DNA of 64,000 nucleotides from Gyrodactylus bullatarudis (lineage: Eukaryota; Platyhelminthes; Monogenea; Gyrodactylidea; Gyrodactylidae): contig SSNU01000248.1 in NCBI GenBank assembly GCA_012064415.1, positions 124,001-188,000 on the forward strand, in the 5' to 3' direction. Positions within the stretch are counted from its first letter, which is position 1, and each line of letters begins with the position of its first letter. A program made the position numbers and the translations under genes. The notes under the pieces were generated by a model, which had not been told where the DNA came from, ran no database searches, and was given only the letters and a program-made list of their open reading frames with translations. Below, piece after piece: positions 23,501-32,502 of this stretch.

Positions 23501-25149
23501 ATTTCGGGCATACTCATCAGTGTGATAAATGCCATATAAATACAGGTTTATCCAAATTTTTATTGTTTAATTTTTTTATGTTTAATGAAAAGACATGAAA
23601 AATGAAGATGACGAAAATGACATAGGAAAATAAATACAACTGGGGTATGAAGAGACCCCATTTCCAGGGCGAAGGTTAATCGAAAAATGGCAATTACGAT
23701 TTGATTATTTTTCTGCTAAGACGAACCTATTTGTTAAACCTATATTTGGCATACTGTTGGATATGCCTGAAATAAAGATCTTATTTGTGAAACAATTTTT
23801 AAATAAATTAAATAATAACTGAGAAATCGTAACAAGTTAAGGGTTTTAAGAAGTTAATTCCAAATTTTACACTAATGATTGGTGATTAAGTAGAATAAAT
23901 TATCAAATTTAAAACATACATATAGCTAATGAAGAGAAAAATATCTTTTTCTTACAGAAAAACTTACCAGAAATGTCTGACATACCGCCTTTCAAGATTC
24001 GGTTGATGATTATCGAGGCCCCCTCATTTTTCACACATATTCCCTAATGTTTAAAAAAAAGAATCAATTATTAATATTCCATAATTGGCTTCATCTTTTT
24101 ATTGAAGTTACCAGGGGACAATTTTGAGGTTTCCGCATGATAATCCTCTTGAGTTTGATCCCTCGGTCAGTGGTAAACTCATGCCAGTAACAGCCGGTTA
24201 GGGGTGTTTCATGAACTTTTTCCTGATCACTGATCACTTTAGTTGTGCGTCGGTTTTCATGATCCTCATCGTAATACAGATTGTCGTTCCTATCTAAGAT
24301 TGGTGTATTTTGATCAGAATTTTTATTATCATTATTAAGAGACATTTCTCTTGGATCCTTGACAGCTTTTCGATCATTGAGCCAGAGAGATGCAACATCC
24401 TCTAACGAAATTAGGAGGCTCTTAAAAAGAGAATTTTTTTAAATGGAATTTCTTACTTTAAAATTTACATCTTTCAAAATATCCAATAAATGCATGGACT
24501 CTTGGAGTGTGCAAGTCTGATTCGTGTCTTTTCTCAAATCAACATCACTCGATTCCTTGATACGAGGTCTGTCAAGGATTCCTTTGAGATTAAATTCTAT
24601 TGTTTTAACTAATCCTCTGATATTTTCTTCTCCTATCATTTTTAGTTCAGCCGTGAGATGAGGATTTTTTAACTTAAAACTTTCGATACAAGAGGCTATT
24701 TTTTCATGGGTGTTGAGAGATTTTTGAACTGTAGCTTTACCAAAGTAATTCTCAAGTATTTCCCATTCTCTGTCATTTATTCTTTTACTCTCCCTGATTT
24801 CACTAAAAATTCTTTTTTCTTTTAACTCAGTTAGGAAATTAGGAAGTTGGGACGAAGAAGTACCTTTATATTCATTTCCATCAAAGGCTTTGTTTTCAAA
24901 AGAGATGGGTGTCCCATCGTTCCTAATTTTGTTTGCTAATCCTCGTAAACGCTGACTTTTTGTAAGAGACGTTCTTAAAAAGTTTTCTCGTTTATTCTCG
25001 TGTGCTTTTCTATTTTTCTCTTCTTCGTATCTGGAAAGATGTATTCTGGTGTCCGATTTAAGTGATTCATTATTAGGCTTAGGACTTAGGCTTGGCTTAG
25101 GAGAGAAATTAATAGAATTATTCTGTGGACTTCTGTTTCGATAATTCAT
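11585..25149 (-). CDS. sdt: Stardust / PALS1 (MPP5)-type MAGUK scaffold of the Crumbs polarity complex
   Basis: PALS1 links Crumbs to PATJ and Par6 at the apical membrane. I joined ten exons into an 877-residue frame: 24457-25149, 24112-24420, 23968-24043, 23120-23205, 22970-23059, 20213-20672, 19806-20147, 17513-17715, 16241-16360 and 11585-11839. The order is a disordered N-terminus with an ECR1/Par6-binding-like patch (about residues 60-90, ending SFENKAFD), L27 repeats whose second spans exons 1-2, PDZ (PLGICVKNEGASIINRILKG, TEGDEL), SH3 (YDPESDVYLPCKDVGL, FWWQAYR), a hook segment and a guanylate-kinase-like domain (LTYEPVVEFF to GHWFDHV). The small exon 16241-16360 (LLPYVICLSPPN) is essential and easily missed. 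The GK domain keeps a GSAQVGKS loop but has lost the GMP-binding arginines, as expected for a scaffold. About 27 residues follow the usual PALS1 end (WIPRHWL). Another MPP-family member is the alternative. Confidence 0.85.
12895..13160. repeat. Palindromic repeat family A, partial copy
   Basis: The stretch from gtagtgaaaatgatcaaaaa through aatttcggcgccaactcaaa matches the central part of the 18023-18746 copy, and lacks the outer arms. It lies in the last PALS1 intron. Confidence 0.55.
13230..13868 (-). pseudogene. Penelope-like retroelement remnant with GIY-YIG endonuclease
   Basis: On the minus strand three frames, broken by stops and shifts, read like the C-terminal part of a Penelope-like element: a segment ending DVKLNIVFKTRKLF, then VVYKF...AEYIGHTIRRLGERID, which fits the GIY-YIG nuclease core, and further on LRAAEVFFILKEKPSLCIQ, which fits its tail. 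At least two frameshifts and several stops make it non-functional. The block is clearly richer in G+C than its surroundings and is bounded by 20-base inverted repeats (13230-13249 and 13849-13868, one mismatch). It lies in the last PALS1 intron. Confidence 0.65.
15339..15909. mobile_element. MITE with Tc1/mariner-like ends
   Basis: The ends are inverted copies of a sequence containing gtgtcgaaaaccatgtcccc and then ttaattcagaaaatt, flanked on both sides by TA, the target of Tc1/mariner elements. There is no transposase frame. A second inverted-repeat element is nested inside at 15527-15725. It sits in a PALS1 intron. Confidence 0.75.
15527..15725. mobile_element. Nested hairpin element with 54-bp perfect arms
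   Basis: Bases 15527-15580 and 15672-15725 are reverse complements of each other over 54 bases without a mismatch that I can see, around a loop of about 90 bases. The loop contains ttcaggcatactcttcagcc, which resembles the family D end sequence found at 23.5, 38.1 and 45-46 kb. The identity of the arms suggests a recent insertion into the older MITE. Confidence 0.7.
16380..16570. repeat. Palindromic repeat family A, single arm
   Basis: The stretch from aaatatcaattctttcatca to cgccaaatccctac and the following gctcaaaaattttactgat matches one arm of the family A palindromes. The second arm is missing. It lies just upstream (in transcription order) of the 16241-16360 PALS1 exon. Confidence 0.5.
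18023..18746. repeat. Palindromic repeat family A, copy 3, about 720 bp
   Basis: The left end is aaagctaattgatatgaagt and the right end tgtcaattaggtttat. Shared internal blocks include tcaagaattcgaatatgttg on the left and its complement on the right, and tcaaaagaggtttttcaaga. It lies in a PALS1 intron and is close in sequence to the copy at 1758-2228. Confidence 0.8.
20823..21996. mobile_element. DNA transposon-like element whose inverted ends are made of tandem repeats
   Basis: The left end (20823-21015) contains about five irregular copies of a unit like acatttttgactacacttt; the right end (21838-21996) contains the same unit inverted (agtgtagtcaaaaatgta). The outermost bases, gagtcaattacatttttgac and its complement, pair best. 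Between them lies a minus-strand frame (20977-21171) with an AT-hook-like patch RKRGRPRLK, too short to classify. This looks like a non-autonomous DNA transposon with subterminal repeats, inserted in the PALS1 intron between the PDZ and SH3 exons. The superfamily is not recognised. Confidence 0.65.
22430..22520 (-). repeat. Fragment of LTR-like repeat also present at 48.58-48.68 kb
   Basis: The reverse complement (ctgtagaaaaagaaagggga, then gtagtatttcttaaa and taatcagaattattagagta) matches bases 48587-48683 with few differences. Only this part of the element is present here, within a PALS1 intron. Confidence 0.6.
23481..23793. mobile_element. Family D non-autonomous element, complete copy
   Basis: The left end reads ttttacaaataaagatctct, then atttcgggcatactcatcag; the right end is an inverted version (tatgcctgaaataaagatct, then tatttgtgaaac). 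The same end sequence borders the large palindrome at 44961-46083 and occurs singly near 38095. No transposase is present. It lies in a PALS1 intron. Confidence 0.65.
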
Positions 25150-25252
25150 TGAAGATTTGAATTCGCACTATTTATTTACGAGTATATTAAAAACCAAAAG
25201 TTGCTTTGCTTATTCAAAAATATCTTTGGCGACAATTCAGTAAAATGATAAT
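25150..25252. promoter_or_regulatory. Head-to-head promoter region of PALS1 and LMX1
   Basis: Only 103 bases separate the start codons of the minus-strand PALS1 gene and the plus-strand LMX1-type gene, so any promoter and both 5' UTRs must share it unless upstream non-coding exons exist. A three-codon upstream ATG (25245) overlaps the LMX1 start. No core element is obvious in this AT-rich stretch. Confidence 0.5.
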
Positions 25253-26226
25253 ATGACAGAAATTCCCAATTGTAAAGAATGTTCATTGCAAATAACTGAT
25301 TCTTATCTCACGCAGATTAAGGAAAAACAATATCATAACCATTGTGCTGTTTGCTCATACTGTTCAAAAGAATTAGCTGATGTTTGCTTTGTTAACGATG
25401 ATGGTCGAATTCTCTGTCGCGTTGATTATTACAAGCATTTCTCTCAAAAATGCGCATCCTGTGACCAGCCTGTTATAAGTCATGAGCTCATTATGAGAGC
25501 AAGATCTTCCCAGCATCCTGGATTAGTTTACCATGCAGCCTGCTTTTGTTGTTCTGTCTGTTGTAAGAGACTTGTCCAAGGTGACATGTATATTTTGCAT
25601 CCAAAAGAGAAAAAACTTCTTTGTAAAACTGATTTTTATGAACTTATGAAAAACTCGAAAGATGATGACATATGCTCTCAAACTGACTCTGATTTATGTC
25701 AAGATACAGGTTCAAATTATGGTAAAAAGGGACGCACTGTTCTCACAGAAAGTCAAAGAATTATATTTATGAAAGTTTTTGAGTCTCATCCTCGTCCGAG
25801 TAAACAAGTTCGAGAAATGCTCTCAACTGAAACAGGTGTTTCCCTTAAAGTTATTCAGGTTTGGTTTCAGAATCAAAGAGCTCGTGAAAAGAAGAATGGC
25901 AGTCTTGGCTATGAGAATGGTAAGTTTTTTCAATTTAAATTCACATTTTCATTCAATGATTGGAAAATTTCCCAGAAAAGAATCTTAATGAAGACGAAAA
26001 CTCGACTCCTTTCGAGATGTCTGTAACAATTTCCACTCCAAATCCCGGATATACTCAAAATTACAATCAAGGTAATAATCATATTGGAAAGAAATTGTTA
26101 TTTTATAAATAAACTTATTTTAATTTTTAAATTTTCCTATCTAATCTTGCAGATCATCAGCGCTCAAACTACAATACAAATCCTCTTTCGCCCAACCAGT
26201 CCTTACATAACTTATTCAACAGATGA
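25253..26226 (+). CDS. Lmx1: LIM-homeodomain transcription factor, LMX1 type
   Basis: Three exons (25253-25919, 25976-26071, 26153-26226) encode 278 residues. Two tandem LIM zinc fingers occupy roughly residues 7-130 (C-x2-C...H-x2-C pattern, for example CAVCSYC and CFCCSVC), and a homeodomain lies at about 160-217 (GRTVLTESQRIIFMKVFE ... VIQVWFQNQRAREKK). The homeodomain is closest to LMX1A/LMX1B among LIM-homeodomain families (compare the TETGVSLKVIQVWFQNQRA stretch). LMX1 factors pattern neurons and appendages; that role is inferred. Introns are 56 and 81 bases. The tail after the homeodomain is short and asparagine-rich. It is divergent from PALS1 and convergent with SCO1, whose stop codon lies 67 bases away. 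Confidence 0.88.
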
Positions 26227-26293
26227 AGTTCAAATCTATCTTAACATTATATATAAATATTGCAGTTTATTATTTTCTGTGTAATTTTTGTGA

Positions 26294-27072
26294 TTAACTA
26301 TTAAACTTTTTATCATATTCATTTGCCCTTTTCACAATATCTCGTACGACATCTGGAATAGGCTTGAGCTGACCATAGTACTGTTCAAATTCTCCCTCAG
26401 GGTTCATCAAATACATTACGACAGTGTGGTCAACAATATAGTCTCCATCGTCATCTTTACGACCAGCACTGTAGTAAATTCGGTAATTTTTGCAAACAGA
26501 CTTAATTTCATCTATGGACCCAGTGAGGCCAACCAATTTATCTGAAAAATCTGCAATGTATTTTTTCACAACTTCTGGTGAGTCCCTTTCTGGGTCAACC
26601 GTAACGAAGACTGGAACTAGTTTCAGGTTTTTGTTCAATATATCTTTGAATGCTAATAATAATTTTGGACATACGAACTCTCTCAACAACTTCGACAAGT
26701 CTCTCCAACTGCTCCGGACAAATGTCGGGACACCGACAAAATCCAAAATAAAGGATTATCCATTTTCCAGCAAAGCTACCAAGATTGCACTTTTCACCAT
26801 TTTGGTTGATTAGATTAAAGTCTCCGCCAATATCAACTTTACCCGTCTGAGCAACTTTAACTCTATTATTCACTAAACATGAATTTACAAATATATTTAC
26901 TCTCAGTTATTTCACGATTCATGTACGTTGTAATAGCAGCAGTTAGACATGATATTCCTGCGAAGGATACCCATAATGGTCTACTAAATTTGTTAAATGA
27001 ATCTTTGAAAGAAGAAAACTGTCGTAACTGGAAGGGTAGACGCCCAAGGTATAATGTAAAATTGCGAATCAT
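26294..27072 (-). CDS. SCO1: SCO1 copper chaperone for cytochrome c oxidase assembly
   Basis: SCO proteins insert copper into the CuA site of COX2 in the mitochondrial intermembrane space. Exons 26901-27072, 26675-26872 and 26294-26643 give 239 residues. The N-terminus (MIRNFTLYLGRLPFQLRQF) looks like a mitochondrial presequence and is followed by one membrane segment. The thioredoxin-like domain carries the copper-binding CPDIC motif (YFGFCRCPDICPEQLERL) and the conserved histidine in VDHTVVMYL, with VTVDPERDSPEVVKKY between them. The two introns are only 28 (26873-26900) and 31 bases (26644-26674); a 22-base alternative for the second (acceptor at cattattattag) would add three residues and fits the family length less well. 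No key residue is missing. Confidence 0.93.
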
Positions 27073-28041
27073 TTCAGCAGAAAGTATTTATAATTTTGTG
27101 ATCTGATCAATTTGATGATCAAAATTTGATCAATTTATTAAATGTTCATTTAGCAAAAACAATCTCATGATTAGACTTTTCAATTTGAAAATTTCAATGT
27201 AAAAGATTTGGCACTATTATAGTTTTAAATCTGTTTTTTGCAATCATTGCAATGCAATGAATGCATTTTGAGCTGTTCTCAAATATTTTAAATCTATCCT
27301 TTAATGATCAAATTAATTCAAAAATTAAAAATCACCCTCGATGATGTTATAAGAATCTTAGACTAAGACTGTTAAGTACATGCTTACAGTCTTGAAACTT
27401 TCAAGTTAGAAGTCTTTGTCAAGTATCCTTTATCTACTAATAATATAAAATTTTCAACAATATTTTACTATATAGATTCCACACCTCATGCTATGGCCCA
27501 ATCAACTACAGAAATTGCCTTAATTTGTCTTCAATGTACTCTATGTCGCTCAGAAGGATCTCCAGCTCTCTCATACTCTATAACTCATATAGAGAACAAG
27601 ACGATTAAATCTCTCCTCATAACACCAGAAACCAAAGAAAATACTCGATTCTCGGAAACATCCTCTGTCTCCAGGCCAGATTCAAACTTTCATTGGATTC
27701 AATCCATTCCACAACCGTCAAATCCACCTGTACATTCCTCCAGAGACTCGTCCCAGAGGACGAAGACCTATTTTTCTTAATTGTACATACTTATCTATAT
27801 TTTATTATCAGTTTAATAAACAAAAATTTCTATTCCAAATCCTTGGTCGAATTTAATAACTGGTTGACAAATGGTTTAAAGAATAAATCGAGATTAACTT
27901 AATAAGCGTTACATTTTAATTGATTTTAAAAATACTTTTCTTCTGACCATTTATTTATTGGTCGAAATCAATCTTAAGCTTTGAATAGTTATAATAAAAC
28001 TGAGAATAGATAATTATGCAATCACAAGTGTGCTGAATTAA
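27073..28041. other. Intergenic stretch between SCO1 and Ly6-type gene
   Basis: This 970-base stretch lies upstream of SCO1 (minus) and of the Ly6-type gene (plus). Apart from an isolated open frame at 27493-27780, listed separately, I see only AT-rich sequence. Confidence 0.5.
27493..27780 (+). CDS. Unidentified open frame of 95 codons, doubtful
   Basis: The frame starts MAQSTTEIALICLQCTLCRS and is serine- and threonine-rich toward its end. Its base composition is clearly richer in G+C than the flanks, which hints at current or former coding use. A second plus-strand frame (HQKPKKILDSRK to YIPPETRPRGRRP) overlaps its 3' half and looks equally protein-like, so an unseen ultrashort intron, a decayed gene or a repeat fragment are all possible. 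I recognise no family. Confidence 0.25.
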   Translation: MAQSTTEIALICLQCTLCRSEGSPALSYSITHIENKTIKSLLITPETKENTRFSETSSVSRPDSNFHWIQSIPQPSNPPVHSSRDSSQRTKTYFS

Positions 28042-28502
28042 ATGATGAAGATTCTAATAATGACATTACTGACCTGGATTTACTATAGTTTGTTTCTTTT
28101 TTTAACACTTCAATAGCAGAGTCTATAGCATGTTACACCTGTATTTCTATTAACGGTTCAGATAAAAGTTGTGATGATCCAATGTCTTCAAATGTTTCTA
28201 GTAAACCATACTGTAAGCAAGCGAATGATCTTTCAAGAGGATTTTTATTTGCTAATTACTGTACAAAAATAAAGGGAAGAAAACTTTCCGATTCAATGAA
28301 TATAACGATTCGACAATGTTCAGCCGATAAACTAGCAGAGTCAACATCTCATTGTGGAGAATTTAAATTAGATGGGGAGAGATACGAGGGTTGTATTATA
28401 TCATGTCAAAAAGATTGGTGCAACTCGTCAACGAAATTTTCTTCAACTTTGGCTATGACATTTTTTTTATATATCATTACATCTTGCGAATTTGTTTTTT
28501 GA
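28042..28502 (+). CDS. Ly6/uPAR-type small secreted or GPI-anchored protein
   Basis: Two exons (28042-28087 and 28117-28502), split by a 29-base intron with a GTTTGT donor, encode 143 residues. An N-terminal signal peptide (MMKILIMTLLTWIYY) is followed by a ten-cysteine domain that opens CYTC and closes DWCN, the signature of the Ly6 three-finger fold, and then a hydrophobic tail (AMTFFLYIITSC) suited to a GPI anchor. Family members such as Quiver/Sleepless modulate ion channels or receptors at the cell surface; the particular role here is unknown. Its last 26 coding bases overlap, tail to tail, the end of TAF12. Confidence 0.75.
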
Positions 28503-28946
28503 TTAATGCCAAGCGTTGACGATGAGCTTCTTTTCCATAACTTCTCTTGACAACTTTTTCCTCAGCCGGAAAACCAGGAATTAAAATATCCCAATCTTTT
28601 TCTAGTAAAAAAATAAATAACCATAATAACTTACCAACACTAAATTTTATATCTTTAGCCTCTAAGATTTTAGATCCTCTATGTTGAGCCAGTTTATTTG
28701 ATTTGAGAGTGACATTCTCTATAAACTCTTCAGCAATTTGTATGAGTGACTTGAATGAATAATTATATTTACTTCTTCAGTTTCTTGATCTATTTGTAAA
28801 TTTGGATCTATTTCATGGAGCAAATCTGAGAGACTTTTGGCATTGAATACAAATGATTTTGGCTTTTCTGTAACTTGTTCTATGGGCTTTACAACATTTG
28901 CAGGACAAGAAGCACTGATCTGAGTCTCTTCATTTTTTTCTTCCAT
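28477..28946 (-). CDS. TAF12: TAF12, histone-fold subunit of TFIID and SAGA
   Basis: TAF12 pairs with TAF4 through an H2B-like histone fold. Exons 28773-28946, 28635-28749 and 28477-28601 give 137 residues. The fold runs from LSDLLHEIDPNLQIDQETEE across the first junction into SLIQIAEEFIENV and LAQHRGSKILEAKDIKF, ending with WDILIPGF and KEAHRQRLALIKK, all recognisable TAF12 landmarks. The introns are 23 bases (28750-28772) and 33 bases (28602-28634). Without removing the 23-base intron the frame ends after 18 codons; with it the match to TAF12 is gap-free. The N-terminus before the fold is short. The stop codon lies inside the coding end of the convergent Ly6-type gene. Confidence 0.93.
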
Positions 28947-29315
28947 GTATCGCGCTTATATAAAACAAAAAATAAGAAAAAAAGTAACTTTTATTAATCA
29001 ATTTTTTCAAAAGTTTAATTTAATTCTAATTGGTATTTTTCCGAGTCGAGTCATACAGTGTGTATCTCTAAACTTTTTGGTCTGAATTTGATTATATAAT
29101 TGACTTTTAAACCTAAAAGCAATAATAATGTAAACATTTTGGTTCTGATATTTAGTACTTAATGATTTACAACATGATATATTGGATACTCCTTGTGCCT
29201 TCATTTGTTATAATGTTTTTATTCTGTTACTTTCTAGCATGGATAGGAAAAACATCTTTTATAAATAATTGAATAATAACTTGTTGGAAAAATGATTTAA
29301 ATTTTATTTATAACA
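28947..29315. other. Short intergenic stretch
   Basis: This separates the TAF12 start from the stop of the upstream coiled-coil gene on the same strand and should hold the TAF12 promoter. I see nothing else in it. Confidence 0.5.
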
Positions 29316-30224
29316 TTATCTTCTGTAAGGTATAAACTTTGAGGCAGGACTCCAGGGTTTTTCCGGTATGAATTCTTTCTTAATGCTGTCGTCTTCGCTG
29401 ATGATCTAAGAATAGTTAGTAAAGTTCAATTCACTTTTCTAATATGCCAACTTTCATATTTTCTATTGTTTAATTCCTCCTTTATCTTTAGGTCTGTTCT
29501 AATCCTTATTTCATTTCTTAATATTTCCTCCTTTTTTTGCTTCAATTCTTCTTTTTCTTGCATCTTTTTTTCTCTAAGCCAAACATTGAATGGTTTAGAA
29601 TACCGACGAGATGTATAACTCCTATTAGATCCATCATTCACGGATTCGGTATTACCTTCACTTCCTTTCATACTATTACAATTTTGATAATTTTTTTCTA
29701 TTTTCTTATTCTTTAGCCAAGAGGAGAATGCTTCATGACCTCTAATCTGTTTGTTGAATTCATTCTGTTCTTTAATTTTTTCCAAATTTAATGTTTCCTG
29801 TTTTTTTCGTCTGATATCATCAAAATAATCTCTTTTTGATGCCAACCAGGATTCAAAACTCAAGTTTCTTTTATCTTGTGAACTCTCTTTGATTAATTCT
29901 GAATTTTTTATTTTTACTGGTGATTTGTTTTTCCTATCTTCCGATTTCCATGTCTGATACACGTGGTCTTTTAATTCCTTTGCTGTCAAACTGTGTTTCT
30001 TTACGGGTCCGCTCTCATCAAATTTATCACCAATATGATTGTTAGATAAGAATTTATCGTCGATAATTTTTAATCTCGATTTTTCGTCGGTAACTTTTTC
30101 CAAAAGACTTCCAAATTCAGAACTACAATCTTTTATTTGAAAGCAAAACTTTACCAGTATCTGAGCTTACGATATTTGATCGATGATCTCCAGTCGGTAT
30201 AAATTCTTTTAATACCTTGACCAT
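29316..30224 (-). CDS. Coiled-coil protein with F-x2-WL-x2-K repeats, CCDC181/CCDC34-like
   Basis: Exons 30155-30224, 29435-30129 and 29316-29405 encode 284 residues. The protein is highly charged and repeats a tryptophan motif four times (FESWLASKR, FSSWLKNKK, FNVWLREKK, YESWHIRK) between lysine- and glutamate-rich helices (KKMQEKEELKQKKEEILRNE). This pattern is typical of the ciliary and flagellar CCDC181, CCDC34 and MAP9 proteins, which bind microtubules; which of these it is cannot be decided by eye. The end KPWSPASKFIPYRR is separate from the coil. Introns are 25 bases (30130-30154) and 29 bases (29406-29434, with a TACTAAC-like branch site). It is head-to-head with EXOSC7. Confidence 0.65.
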
Positions 30225-30454
30225 TTGTTAGATTTTCCTAACCTCAAATTATTAATTTTTATAGAATGAATGTAGAATTTATACGGTTGCTATGGTCTTG
30301 TAAAAATGCAGGGGTTTAAAATAAGAATCTCTAAAAATACATTTTGTTTGTATTAGTTAATTTTATAAAATTTTAACGTTAAACGTTTATAACGTTACGT
30401 TATTGGTCTAATTTCCCATTCGATTAAATCAATAGTCTACTAAACAAAATTGAA
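30225..30454. promoter_or_regulatory. Head-to-head promoter region of coiled-coil gene and EXOSC7
   Basis: The 230 bases between the two start codons hold ggttgctatggtcttg near 30286-30301, which resembles the first half of an RFX X-box (GTTGCC-AT-GGCAAC). The second half matches poorly. A palindromic taacgttaaacgtttataacgttacgtta region lies near 30377-30405. Confidence 0.4.
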
Positions 30455-31300
30455 ATGGAAACCTTGTTGTTAAGCGATTACGAAAAATATTATCTCATCA
30501 AAGCTACAAAAGTAAATATTAACTCTTACCTTATTTCAATAGTATCAAAGTAGAGTCGATGGGCGTTTTTGTGATGAATATCGTCAAATATCATGTGATA
30601 CCAACTTTTTAAAGCACACTGATGGTAGCTCTAAAGTTTCCATTGTAAGTCATTGCTTAGTTACAACTTAAAGGGTAATACGTCAGTTATGACAACTGTG
30701 AAGTTCTCGATGGTCAAAGCTAATTCAATTATCAATAAGGATGGTGGAATTAAACTCCAGGTAACATGGTCTCCTACCGCTACAAATAAATTCCAACTTC
30801 GAACAGCCCAAGATTTCGCTGAATTCTTATCTGGTGTTCTCCAAAATACTTATATGCATAACAATTCATTTATTAACTCAAAACTTCTCTCAGTGAATGA
30901 CGGCACATTAAATTGGACAATCTTAGTGGATGTTTTGGTTCTTGCAAATGATGGAAATGTTCTTGATGCTTCATCCATATCAATTTTTCTTGCGCTAGCT
31001 TCCCTTAAAATTCCAGATTCGCTGGCCGAATATCTGAAGGATGAAATACTAATTAAAAAAGAATTGATTCCAATATTTGTAACATGCCATAAAGTTGGTC
31101 ATTCCATTCTGGTTGATACTGGAAGAGAAGAGGAAGCCTGCTCATTAGCTAGTTTATCTATGGCTATGATTGAAGATTACACTTGCGTCAACATGATACA
31201 AGAGGGTTGTGGGAGTTTGACTCCTGATAGTTTAGTAAAAATGTCAAAAATGTCTACCAAGATATGCAAACTATTGCGTGAAAATATTTTGAAAATATAG
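30455..31300 (+). CDS. EXOSC7: EXOSC7 / RRP42, core subunit of the RNA exosome
   Basis: EXOSC7 is one of six RNase PH-like ring subunits of the 3'-5' RNA exosome. Exons 30455-30511, 30543-30644 and 30674-31300 give 261 residues. Landmarks are LLLSDYEKYYLI at the start, RVDGRFCDEYRQI across the first junction, SIGNTSVMTTVKF across the second, WTILVDVLVLANDGNVLDA in the middle and EEEACSLASLSMAMI near the end, in the order of RRP42. Catalytic residues are not expected in this non-catalytic ring subunit. The introns are 31 bases (30512-30542) and 29 bases (30645-30673). It reads away from the coiled-coil gene. Confidence 0.92.
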
Positions 31301-31615
31301 ATAATTTATTTTTAATAATTTTACCTCTTTTTACACTTTTGTCACATGATTTTTCTTTGGATAAATATTGCAATTCTGTTATAATCTTTACTGTTAATCT
31401 CTGAATTATAAATTGATAAAATGAATGAAACAGGATATTTCTATTGGTTGGCAAATCCCATACTTATAGTCATGAAGTATCCCTAAGGAATAACTGTGTA
31501 GCACAACGCCCACGCAAATGGTTTCTAAATATTATTGGCAGATTGTTTTTCTATCATTTAATTTATATATTTTAAGATAATATACTAGCCTAATAATTCG
31601 ACCAACCTTCAAAAT
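31301..31615. other. Intergenic stretch
   Basis: This 315-base stretch lies between EXOSC7 and the PDZ gene, both on the plus strand. I see no gene or repeat in it. Confidence 0.5.
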
Positions 31616-32291
31616 ATGACCGAATTCTCAGCAGAGCCAGTTGTCGTTCAACTTCGCAGGCCAACTTCAGATAAATCATGGGGATTTATTTTACAAGGTG
31701 GCATCGATCAGGGATTACCAGTATTTGTCCATAAAGTAAACTAAAATAAATAAGAATTTTAAAGCTAACAAGAAATGGAATTGCTCACAAAAGTGGTGTT
31801 GAGCCAGGAGATGTTATTGTGAAGATATGTGAAACCTTTGTCCATGGAATGACTAATGCCCAAGTCAAAGCTGAAATTTTAAGAGCAGGAAATGATTTGG
31901 ACTTTACTCTGAGAAAGTAAATTGCCAATTTAATTCCTCTTCCAAATTTATTTTTAGGAGAGAGTTCAATGTTGCTGCATATAATGCCCAGATGAATCCA
32001 AGGCCAAATAATCATGTACCCCAGGTGGCCTCTCCCAGTGAGACTAGAGCAGAAATTGTAGAAGAACACTTATGGAAACACGGAGGTCCAACCTTTAAAA
32101 ATGTTCAGCCAAAGTCTTACAAAATCCTGGAGCAACAACTCCCTCAAGGTAATCAACCGGGTAAGCTGTGATTTTTAATTGCTTTAGCCCAACAAAAAGT
32201 TGGTTCAATCTTTGACAAGAGTCAGGACGAGAGATCAGGATATCTCCAAGCTACAGAACACACAATTCAAAGGGCCTTTGGCGAATCTTGA
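31616..32291 (+). CDS. Small PDZ protein of PDLIM/Zasp type without LIM domains
   Basis: Exons 31616-31735, 31765-31916, 31958-32160 and 32188-32291 encode 192 residues. The first 90 residues are a PDZ domain (KSWGFILQGGIDQGLPVFVH, SGVEPGDVIVKI, DLDFTLRK) close to those of PDLIM/ALP/Zasp proteins, which bind alpha-actinin at Z-discs. The remaining part (EIVEEHLWKHGGPTF, FDKSQDERSGYLQATEHTIQ) has no LIM domain and I do not recognise it. Introns are 29, 41 and 27 bases. A second donor at 32149 is in the same phase, 12 bases upstream, and would remove the residues GNQP from the junction. Confidence 0.75.
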
Positions 32292-32502
32292 ATATTACGA
32301 TCAATTTCTTTCAAGTTCCTCTAATTTTTTTAAATAATATTATTTTTGCATTCATGAAACCACTACGATATCGAAAAGACTTGAAACGATCAAGTTCACT
32401 ATCAAAAGAAAATTTTATAGAATCATTCACTTGTTACAATTAAATTCAATTTAAACTTATCATCTGGCGCTTGTTACAATATAAATAATTATTTACTGTA
32501 TC

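Noticed and set aside
26490..26813. Plus-strand frame of 107 codons
   Set aside because: It is the antisense shadow of SCO1.
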